From Sulfitobacter mediterraneus (lineage in GTDB: Bacteria; Pseudomonadota; Alphaproteobacteria; Rhodobacterales; Rhodobacteraceae): 64,000 nt of DNA. The position numbers and the translations under genes are program-made. Positions 33,336 through 40,461 of this stretch are shown here, piece by piece. Where the stretch lies: contig NZ_QBKU01000003.1 of the NCBI RefSeq assembly GCF_003054325.1, forward strand, positions 310,001 to 374,000, read 5' to 3'. Within the stretch, counting starts at the first letter, position 1, and each line of letters starts with the position of its first letter. The notes under the pieces are model-generated. The model searched no databases and was not told the origin of the DNA. It was given only the letters and a program-made list of their open reading frames with translations.

Positions 33336-33359
33336 TATGACACTAACGTCAGTGTCAAG
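33336..33359 (-). promoter_or_regulatory. MerR-type stretched promoter before the SDR gene
   Basis: On the minus strand the sequence reads TTGACA, then a dyad TGACACT, AACGTC (complement), AGTGTCA spanning 33338-33357, with 7-bp arms and a central ACGT. The -35 hexamer overlaps one arm, and the spacer to a possible -10 (CTAAGG region, near 33326-33332) is about 19-20 bases. A dyad within an overlong spacer is the hallmark of MerR-controlled promoters, and a MerR gene lies just downstream of the SDR gene. Confidence 0.65.
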
Positions 33360-33360
33360 G

Positions 33361-33639
33361 GGGGCTTGGGGGCGGCGCTGGTTTTTTCGGCAAGGTCGTG
33401 CGCGGGGCGGTGAGCCAGTTAGGCAAAATGATCAGCCAAGTTCGCCCACAACACCTTGAACTAAATGCTCCGCATTTTTCCTTCGATGCGAAGGCCGCTC
33501 TCCACTCTCTGTTGAGACTTATTGGGCAGGGTCCGAGGGCCGTATAATGTCTGCGGGCCCGTTTGGGCCTTCGTCCACCTTTGTCGGCCATCGACGGTGC
33601 AAAATGTGCCGGATGCATCATTGCTTAGGAGAATCCGCT
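33361..33639. other. Non-coding leader with possible gene remnant
   Basis: Between the SDR promoter and the large Hint-domain gene. One frame is open from 33361 to a TAA near 33545 and reads plausibly (for example GKMISQVRPQHLELNAPHF), but it has no good start and matches no family I recognise; it could be a decayed gene. A small hairpin, GCGGGCCC with GGGCC, lies near 33555-33571. The region presumably contains the promoter of the Hint gene. Confidence 0.35.
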
Positions 33640-36600
33640 ATGATTAAGATCATTGATTTCAACGCATTGACCGCAGGCATTGCTGTTGAGGACGCCTATG
33701 CGGCGCATGGGATCAACATCTCGGCCAAGGGCGGCGCCGGGCTGGCGCGGGTGATTGATACCTCTGATGCCCAGGGGCAGGACGCCGATCTGGCCTCTGA
33801 CAAACTTGGCGGCGCGTTGATCATCGCCGCGCCAGATGATCCCGATGAGGAAACCGGCAGCGATGCCGCTGGCAGCCTGTTTTTCGATTTTGATGATCCG
33901 GTGCGGATCAAATCCCTGACATTCAAAGACATCGAAGCCGTGCCCGGCGGCGCGACCCGGCTTATCTTTTATGATGACAGCGGTGAGGTGATGGAAAACC
34001 ATTGGGTTGACCCAACCGAAGATGGCGGTGAACGCCGGGTCGAGCTGTCGGTGCCGGGCACCGCCCGGGTTGAAGTGGTCCTGCCCAAAGGGGGTGCTGT
34101 GGACAATCTGGTGTTTGAGGACAAGAACCCATCTTCCAAAAACCACGACCCCATCGCCAAAGATGACAACGCAGAACTGGACGAAGACAACAGCATCGTC
34201 CTGCAGGTTTTGGCCAACGACACGGACCCCGACGGCGATCCCCTGATCCTGAGCGCGGCAAGCAGCGAACAGGGCGAGGTGGTCATCAACGAAGACGGGA
34301 CAGTGACATTTACCCCGGACGCCGACTTCGCCGGGGATGCTGAGATAAATTACACCATCGAAGATGGACGCGGCGGCCAAGGTGATGCCGTTGTTGCGCT
34401 AACGGTACAGCCGGTCAACGACGCTCCCGTGGCGGAGGATGACACCGGCTCCACACCCTACGGCGCGCCGGTTGTGATTGATCTTCTGGGCAATGACACA
34501 GATGTTGATAACGCCCCGGAGACGCTGGCGATTGCGGAGCTGATCAGCGACACCGGCAGCATCGAGGACAATGGCGACGGCACAGTCACCTTCACCCCCG
34601 AAGAGGGGTTCAGCGGCGATGCGATCATCACTTATACGGTGGTGGATCCCAGCGGCGCCAAGGACACGGGCGAGGCGGTGGTTACTGTCGGTCAGGGCAA
34701 TGCTGATCCGGTTGCCGGGGCTGACAGCATCGAAACCCAGGAAGACACCGCAGTGATGATCGACGTGTTGTCCAATGACAGCGACCCGGACGGCGATCCT
34801 CTGACCTTGATCGAAGCAGACAGCCCCGATGGCGGCGTGTCCCTGCAAGACGGGCAGATCCTTTTCACACCGGCGGTGGATTTTCACGGCGATACCACGG
34901 TCAGCTACCGCATTTCTGACGGCAAGGGCGGCACCGCTGAAAGTATTGTGAACGTGTCGGTTCTGCCGATGAATGACGCGCCTCTGGCCGAAGATGACAG
35001 CGCCGAAACCGACTATGAAACTCCGATCATCGGGCATGAGGTTCTTGTCAATGATACAGACCCGGACGCGGAAGACGCGCTGACTCTCATCGCCGCCCAA
35101 AGTGAGGATGGCCTTGTCGAGATCAACCCCGACAACACGGTCAATTTCACCCCCAATCCCGGCTTCAGCGGCATGGCGACTGTGCTGTACACGGTCAGTG
35201 ACCGCCCCGCTGATGACCCTGAAGGCGCGTCCGATGAGGGGATGTTCACCATCATGGTGGCCCCTCCGACCGGCAGTGATGGCTTTGTCGATGGCAGCGA
35301 AGAAGCTGAACTGATTGATGAAAACTATCTTGATGATCCTGACGGCGATTTGATTGACAGCGCCGATGCGGTTTTGCATGGCAGCGGACCGGATGACGAT
35401 TTCATCCGCGCCGGTGCGGGCAATGACACCATCTTGGCCGGGGCGGGCGACGATGTGATCGAAGGTGGCGCAGGTGATGATCTGATCACCGACAGCGCAG
35501 GCCGCGAAACTGTAACCGGCGGCGAAGGCAATGACGTGATCGACACGGGCCGCGCTGGCACGCCCGCCCCTGATTTGGGCTACCCGGCGGCAGAGACGGA
35601 CGATCTGAGCTTTGCCCCAGACGATGATCCAGAAGATGACCGCGATGCCGTGGATGGCGGGGCAGGCGATGATCTGATCCGCACCGGCGATGACCGCGAC
35701 ACCATCACCGGCGGCGCAGGGGCCGACACGATCGACGGCGGGATGGACGACGATGTGATCAACGGCGACAGCGAAGCGGACCTGATCATTGGCGGCGAGG
35801 GCAGCGACAACATCTTTGGCGGCACTGGCGATGATACGATCTATGCCGGTCTCGATCCGGCGCTTGGGCTGGATCTGCTGAACATCCCCGACGATCCCGA
35901 AGATGACGCGCTTTCGACTCCGGATCGAAGCCCGTTCAATGGCCGCGATACGGTCAGCGGCGGCGATGGCAATGACGTGATCTATGGCGCCGATGATGAT
36001 GATCTGCTGCTGGGGGGGGCGGGCGATGACCTGCTGGACGGGGAAATTGACGACGACCATCTGAGCGGCGGAACTGGCGCGGATACATTGCTGGGCGGTC
36101 AAGGCGAGGATAGCCTTTTTGGCAATGAAGACAGCGACATACTGGAGGGCGGCGCGGGCAACGACCTGCTTGATGGCGGCGGCGCGGATGACATGTTGTC
36201 GGGCGGTGAGGGGAATGATCTGTTGCTTGGCGCGATGGGCGATGACATCCTCAGCGGCGGCGCGGGCAGTGACACGATGTCGGGCGGCGAGGGTATGGAT
36301 CTCTTCGCCGGCGTGACCATCGGCGATGTGATCGACGGCGGCAGTGGGCCTGTCGATTTCGACACGCTAGACCTGCGCGGATCTGCCGTTGAGGGCGGGC
36401 GGTTCGAGATCAATTACCTCACCGACGACCAACAATCGGGCGAGGTGCAATATTTCGATGCGGAGGGCGCCGCCACGGGAACCCTGCGCTTTGACGAGAT
36501 CGAAGCCGTTGTGCCCTGTTTCACCCCCGGCACATTGATCGCAACGCCGAAAGGCCAGCGCCGGGTAGAGACCTTGCAAGTGGGCGACCATGTGATCACC

Positions 36601-37098
36601 CGCGACAACGGATTGCAGCCCATCCGCTGGGCCGGGCAACGGCAATTGTCGGGTGCAGAATTGGCACGCAACAGTCATCTTTGGCCCGTGCTGATCCGGC
36701 AGGGGGCGTTGGGCAAAGGCATGCCAGAGCAGGATTTGCTGGTCTCGCCCAATCACCGCCTGTTGATTGTCAGCGATCAAAGCGCGCTCTACTTCGAAGA
36801 GCGCGAGGTGTTGGTCGCGGCAAAACATCTGACCTCACGGCCCGGCATCGACGTGGTGCAGGCCAGTGATCTGACTTATGTACATCTGATGTTTGACCAG
36901 CACGAGGTGATCCTGTCCGACGGCGCCTGGAGCGAGAGCTTTCAACCGGGTGACAATTCCCTTGCCGGCGTCGCGCAAGATCAACGCAATGAGATCTTTG
37001 AACTTTTCCCCGAACTGGCCACCCAAGAAGGCGTCATGGCATACGGCGCGGCGCGGCGGTCGTTGCGCAAACATGAGGCGCACCTTTTGTCACCATAA
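33640..37098 (+). CDS. Large secreted protein: cadherin-like repeats, RTX tract, Hint domain
   Basis: 1152 aa, highly acidic, no signal peptide. The start at 33640 has TTAGGAGA upstream. Order of domains: an N-terminal beta domain (1-165); four cadherin/Ig-like repeats of about 92 residues (168-258, 259-353, 354-444, 445-541), each starting NDAPVAEDD or similar and containing ANDTDPDGDP; an RTX tract of some 25 nonapeptides (about 580-891); and a C-terminal Hedgehog/intein-like Hint domain starting at Cys960 (CFTPGTLIATPKG, VGDHVITRDNG, SPNHRLL). Type I secretion and calcium-dependent folding are expected. Hint cysteines can catalyse self-cleavage, but that is not shown for this branch. Confidence 0.9.
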   Translation: MIKIIDFNALTAGIAVEDAYAAHGINISAKGGAGLARVIDTSDAQGQDADLASDKLGGALIIAAPDDPDEETGSDAAGSLFFDFDDPVRIKSLTFKDIEAVPGGATRLIFYDDSGEVMENHWVDPTEDGGERRVELSVPGTARVEVVLPKGGAVDNLVFEDKNPSSKNHDPIAKDDNAELDEDNSIVLQVLANDTDPDGDPLILSAASSEQGEVVINEDGTVTFTPDADFAGDAEINYTIEDGRGGQGDAVVALTVQPVNDAPVAEDDTGSTPYGAPVVIDLLGNDTDVDNAPETLAIAELISDTGSIEDNGDGTVTFTPEEGFSGDAIITYTVVDPSGAKDTGEAVVTVGQGNADPVAGADSIETQEDTAVMIDVLSNDSDPDGDPLTLIEADSPDGGVSLQDGQILFTPAVDFHGDTTVSYRISDGKGGTAESIVNVSVLPMNDAPLAEDDSAETDYETPIIGHEVLVNDTDPDAEDALTLIAAQSEDGLVEINPDNTVNFTPNPGFSGMATVLYTVSDRPADDPEGASDEGMFTIMVAPPTGSDGFVDGSEEAELIDENYLDDPDGDLIDSADAVLHGSGPDDDFIRAGAGNDTILAGAGDDVIEGGAGDDLITDSAGRETVTGGEGNDVIDTGRAGTPAPDLGYPAAETDDLSFAPDDDPEDDRDAVDGGAGDDLIRTGDDRDTITGGAGADTIDGGMDDDVINGDSEADLIIGGEGSDNIFGGTGDDTIYAGLDPALGLDLLNIPDDPEDDALSTPDRSPFNGRDTVSGGDGNDVIYGADDDDLLLGGAGDDLLDGEIDDDHLSGGTGADTLLGGQGEDSLFGNEDSDILEGGAGNDLLDGGGADDMLSGGEGNDLLLGAMGDDILSGGAGSDTMSGGEGMDLFAGVTIGDVIDGGSGPVDFDTLDLRGSAVEGGRFEINYLTDDQQSGEVQYFDAEGAATGTLRFDEIEAVVPCFTPGTLIATPKGQRRVETLQVGDHVITRDNGLQPIRWAGQRQLSGAELARNSHLWPVLIRQGALGKGMPEQDLLVSPNHRLLIVSDQSALYFEEREVLVAAKHLTSRPGIDVVQASDLTYVHLMFDQHEVILSDGAWSESFQPGDNSLAGVAQDQRNEIFELFPELATQEGVMAYGAARRSLRKHEAHLLSP
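35380..36312 (+). repeat. Long RTX repeat tract with an 8-G run
   Basis: Codes for about 25 GGxGxDxxx units interrupted by two spacers (around DTGRAGTPAPDLGYPAAETD and ALGLDLLNIPDDPEDD). The tract contains a run of eight G at 36012-36019, a possible slippage site inside the gene. Confidence 0.85.
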
Positions 37099-37121
37099 CC
37101 GGCCTCACCGGATGTCGCCGC

Positions 37122-37733
37122 TCAGTCTCGCGCTTTGCGCCAGGCGGCCCAGTCTTCGGGAGTGTCCAAATCCCCGCGGGCGCGGTTGTCCGGCAGCGGG
37201 ATCAGTGCCACATGCCCTTGGGCGCGTGCCACAACTTCGCGCCCGCCGCTGTCTCCCTTAAGGGTGGCAAAGGCATCAAACAGGGTGTTGCGAAAGATGA
37301 TCGGATGACCCGGCGCGCCTTGCGCCGTTGCACCGCGCCATACCTCTGTGTCGCTTTGCAGATCCACGGCGCGGGCCAGTTTGCACAGGTCGGAAACCTC
37401 CAAATCCGGCAAATCGCCAAGCAGAACCATAACACAGGGGGTGTCTTTGGGCAGGGCGGCGACACTGCGGCGCAGGCTGGCGTTCATTCCGGTATCGGCA
37501 TCCGGCACCGGCAAACCGGTCACATCCAAACCATCAAGCGCCTCATACCGCGGATGCGGGCGCGGCGGGAGCGCGACAATCACACTGCCAGATGTGGCAA
37601 CCCGTGCTTTCTGGGCCTGGGTCCGGATCAGCGGCACACCATCAACGTCCTCAAGCAGCTTGTCACGGCCTTGCATGCGGCGGGATTGCCCCGCCGCAAG
37701 CACAATTATGGGAAAGGTAAACCTGTCGATCAT
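37122..37733 (-). CDS. MobA/MocA-like nucleotidyltransferase
   Basis: 203 aa. The N-terminal nucleotide-binding signature VLAAGQSRRMQGRDKLL, the metal-binding GDLPDL, then GHPIIFRN and KGDSGGREV match the MocA/MobA group that transfers CMP or GMP to molybdopterin. MocA-type CTP:molybdopterin cytidylyltransferase is the likely branch, serving xanthine-dehydrogenase-type enzymes. No molybdoenzyme genes are next to it, so the call rests on motifs. It follows the first dehydrogenase gene by 31 bases on the same strand and converges with the Hint gene. Confidence 0.82.
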   Translation of the reverse strand: MIDRFTFPIIVLAAGQSRRMQGRDKLLEDVDGVPLIRTQAQKARVATSGSVIVALPPRPHPRYEALDGLDVTGLPVPDADTGMNASLRRSVAALPKDTPCVMVLLGDLPDLEVSDLCKLARAVDLQSDTEVWRGATAQGAPGHPIIFRNTLFDAFATLKGDSGGREVVARAQGHVALIPLPDNRARGDLDTPEDWAAWRKARD

Positions 37734-37764
37734 CCGGGCAGCTTACGCCCGGACCAACAGGTTG

Positions 37765-40182
37765 TCAGCCGCGCATCCGCGCCCCTTCGGGATCAAACAG
37801 CGGCGTAGTGATCAACTTGGCCGGACGCATCTTGCCCAGAATTTCGATCTCGACCGCCAGGCCTTCCTCGGCGCGTTCTGTTGGCACAAAGCCCATGGCG
37901 ATGGATTTTTGCGCATGGTGCGAATAGCCGCCCGAGGTGCAGAAACCGACCACAGCGCCGTCCAGCCAGATCGGCTCATAGCCATGCACGTCCGCATCAT
38001 CGGCCTCCACTTCAAACGCCATCAATTTGCGGGCAGGGGGCGTGGCCCGTTCTGCCTCGGCAGCGGCGCGGCCAATGAAATCAGTGTTCTTTTTGAAACT
38101 GATAAAGCGATCGAGCCCGGTCTCTGCCGCTGTGTAATCGGGTGAAAATTCCGACAGCCAAGAGCCAAAGAACTTGTCCAACCGCAGGGACATCATCGCC
38201 CGCATGCCAAAAGGCACCATGCCATGTTGCTGGCCCGCGCCCCAAAGAGCGTTCCACAGCGCCCGCTGGTCCATCGGATCACAGTAGATCTCAAAGCCCA
38301 GATCACCGGTATAGCTGACCCGTTGAACGATGCAGGCGACCTGACCGATGGTCATTTCCCACACATCCAGAAACTTCATCCCAGAGATATCGGTGCGGGT
38401 GCAGGCTTGCAAAACGTCCCGCGCCTTGGGGCCGGCGATCTGAAAGCCATTGCGCCGATCAGAGATCTTTTCGACCTCAACGCCATCCTCAAGATGGCTG
38501 AGGAACCAGCGGTGATGATAGGCCTGCGAGCCATAAGAGGCCGTGAGCTGAAACAGGTCTTCTGCCAGACAAGAGATGGTGAAATCCCCGAACAACCGGC
38601 CCTTTTCCGACAGCATCGGTGTCAGGGACAACCGGCCCTTTTGCGGCACCCGGCCGGCCATGATCCGGTCCAGCCAAGCCCGTGCTTTTGGCCCTTTGAT
38701 CAGGAACTTACCAAAGTTCTGCACCTCGTTGATGCCCACTGCGTTGCGCACGCCAGCCACTTCGCGGGCGGTGGCGTCAAAGGCGTCAGACCGGCGGAAG
38801 CTGGGCGTTTCATAGGTGGGCTCATCGCCTTGGGCAAAATAGTTTGGCACCTCAAGGCCAAACTGCTGGCCCCAGACCGCGCCCATCTGCGTAAAGATAT
38901 CGTACATCGGCGTGGTGCGATGCGGGCGTGCGGCAGGCAGTTCCTCGTTCGGGTAAGCGACTGAGAAACGCTTTTGGTAGTTCTCAATGACCTTCGGCAA
39001 GGTGTAGCCCGGTGTGATCCAATCGCCAAAGCGGGCCACATCCATCGCCATCACGTCACGCTCCGGTTCGCCTTCGATCATCCATTGCGCCAGCATCAGG
39101 CCAACGCCGCCGCCTTGGCTGAACCCGGCCATAACGCCGCAAGCAGACCAATAGTTGCGCATGCCCGGCACCGGACCCACCAGCGGGTTGCCATCCGGGG
39201 CAAAGGTGAACGGCCCGTGAATGACGTTTTTGACGCCAGCCTTTTCCAGATCGGGAAAACGTTTGTAGGCAAAGGCGATGCTGTCTTCGATCTTGTCAAA
39301 GTCGTCTTGCAGCAGATCCTGACCAAAGCTCCACGAGGTGCCATCAACGGCCCATGGGCGGCAGGTTTGCTCATAAAACCCGATACATAGCCCTTTGCCT
39401 TCTTGGCGCAGATAGCTCTCGCCAGCCGGGTCCATCACATGCGGGTGTTCTTTGCCGTCGGCCATCATTTCGGCGATCAGCGGCACTTCTTCGGTGACGA
39501 GGTATTGATGCTCCATCGGGTGCAGCGGGAAATAGACCCCGGCCATCGCGCCAACCTCACGCGCCCATAGGCCGCCGGCGTTGACTACATGTTCCGCATG
39601 AATGGTGCCTTTGTCTGTGACCACATCCCAGGTGCCATCGGGGCGCTGGTTGGTCTCTTGCACCATGCAATGTGTTTCAATCGTCGCGCCGCCCATCCGG
39701 GCTGCCTTGGCATAGGCATGGGTGGTGCCCGAAGGGTCAAGGTGCCCGTCAAGTGGGTCATAAAGCCCGCCAATAATCCCATCGATGGAGGTCACAGGAG
39801 CAATTTTCTTGATCTCTTCGGGCGATACGATTTCCGTATCCAGCCCCATGAACCGATGCTTGGCCCGTTCGGCCAAAAGCATATCAAAACGGTCCTGATT
39901 GTCGGCCAGCGTCACGCCGCCCACATGGTGCAACCCGCAAGACATGCCGGTGATCTCTTCCAACTCTTTATAAAGCCGAATGGTATAGCCCTGTAGCGCG
40001 GCCATATTGGTGTCACCATTCAACGTATGAAAACCGCCCGCAGCGTGCCAAGTGGACCCCGAGGTCAGCTCGGACCGTTCCAGAAGCATCACATCGGACC
40101 AGCCAAGCTTGGTCAGGTGATACAAAACCGACGCGCCAACGACTCCGCCGCCAATAATCACAACACGGGTTGAGGTTTTCAT
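37765..40182 (-). CDS. FAD/GcvT-domain dehydrogenase, dimethylglycine/sarcosine type (1)
   Basis: 805 aa from the ATG at 40182, which has GGAG seven bases upstream; an ATG four codons earlier overlaps that site. The N-terminal half is a DAO-type flavoprotein (VVIIGGGVVGASVLYHLTKLG), with TSGSTWHAAGG, the motif whose histidine carries covalent FAD in dimethylglycine and sarcosine dehydrogenases. The C-terminal half is a folate-binding GcvT/aminomethyltransferase fold (GRLFGDFTISCLAED, VSYTGDLGFEIYCDP). Such enzymes demethylate methylated glycines or related amines and pass the carbon to tetrahydrofolate. The exact substrate is unknown. Divergent from its paralog at 40462. Confidence 0.9.
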   Translation of the reverse strand: MKTSTRVVIIGGGVVGASVLYHLTKLGWSDVMLLERSELTSGSTWHAAGGFHTLNGDTNMAALQGYTIRLYKELEEITGMSCGLHHVGGVTLADNQDRFDMLLAERAKHRFMGLDTEIVSPEEIKKIAPVTSIDGIIGGLYDPLDGHLDPSGTTHAYAKAARMGGATIETHCMVQETNQRPDGTWDVVTDKGTIHAEHVVNAGGLWAREVGAMAGVYFPLHPMEHQYLVTEEVPLIAEMMADGKEHPHVMDPAGESYLRQEGKGLCIGFYEQTCRPWAVDGTSWSFGQDLLQDDFDKIEDSIAFAYKRFPDLEKAGVKNVIHGPFTFAPDGNPLVGPVPGMRNYWSACGVMAGFSQGGGVGLMLAQWMIEGEPERDVMAMDVARFGDWITPGYTLPKVIENYQKRFSVAYPNEELPAARPHRTTPMYDIFTQMGAVWGQQFGLEVPNYFAQGDEPTYETPSFRRSDAFDATAREVAGVRNAVGINEVQNFGKFLIKGPKARAWLDRIMAGRVPQKGRLSLTPMLSEKGRLFGDFTISCLAEDLFQLTASYGSQAYHHRWFLSHLEDGVEVEKISDRRNGFQIAGPKARDVLQACTRTDISGMKFLDVWEMTIGQVACIVQRVSYTGDLGFEIYCDPMDQRALWNALWGAGQQHGMVPFGMRAMMSLRLDKFFGSWLSEFSPDYTAAETGLDRFISFKKNTDFIGRAAAEAERATPPARKLMAFEVEADDADVHGYEPIWLDGAVVGFCTSGGYSHHAQKSIAMGFVPTERAEEGLAVEIEILGKMRPAKLITTPLFDPEGARMRG

Positions 40183-40245
40183 ATATTTCTCCATTCAATT
40201 TGATCGGAGGTTGCACAAGGCGTCGGTAGGATTCATGTGGTTTCC

Positions 40246-40260
40246 CGACAAAATATGTCG
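40246..40260. promoter_or_regulatory. Dyad CGACA-N5-TGTCG, site 1
   Basis: CGACA (40246-40250) and TGTCG (40256-40260) with an AT-rich 5-base spacer, centred 71 bases upstream of the first dehydrogenase start. It is repeated at 40376-40390 with the same arms and spacing. Confidence 0.55.
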
Positions 40261-40375
40261 ATTTTGCTGCATGATCCTAGGCAGTCAAGGTTTGGCGGGC
40301 GGGGATCAGACTCGCCTCCTTGCCCCGAGTTATCCAGCAGGGATACGCAAACAATGCTGCAAACTTTCCTTTTGG

Positions 40376-40390
40376 CGACAGCCAATGTCG
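40376..40390. promoter_or_regulatory. Dyad CGACA-N5-TGTCG, site 2
   Basis: CGACA (40376-40380), GCCAA, TGTCG (40386-40390), centred 79 bases upstream of the second dehydrogenase start and exactly 130 bases from site 1. The arrangement suggests one regulator controlling both divergent genes; its gene is not in the vicinity. Confidence 0.55.
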
Positions 40391-40461
40391 GGTTCCGGCA
40401 ATCTGCGCCCATGTGCAGGGGTCAAGTTCCGAGACAGTGAAACCAATCGGAAAGCAAAATC

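Noticed and set aside
33355-33621. 88-codon minus-strand frame before the Hint gene
   Set aside because: Pro/Arg-rich with no start signal; overlaps the promoter regions on both sides.
34399-36102. 567-codon open frame antisense to the Hint-domain gene
   Set aside because: It mirrors the biased Gly/Asp repeats on the other strand, has repetitive Val/Ile/Ala content and no domain; the sense strand has clear domains and a ribosome site.
35380-36312. Possible CRISPR-like repeat array
   Set aside because: The repeats keep the reading frame with nonapeptide period and encode RTX units; there are no constant repeats with unique spacers.
40183-40461. Glycine riboswitch before the GcvT-domain genes
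   Set aside because: No tandem aptamer-like pairing or conserved riboswitch core could be seen.
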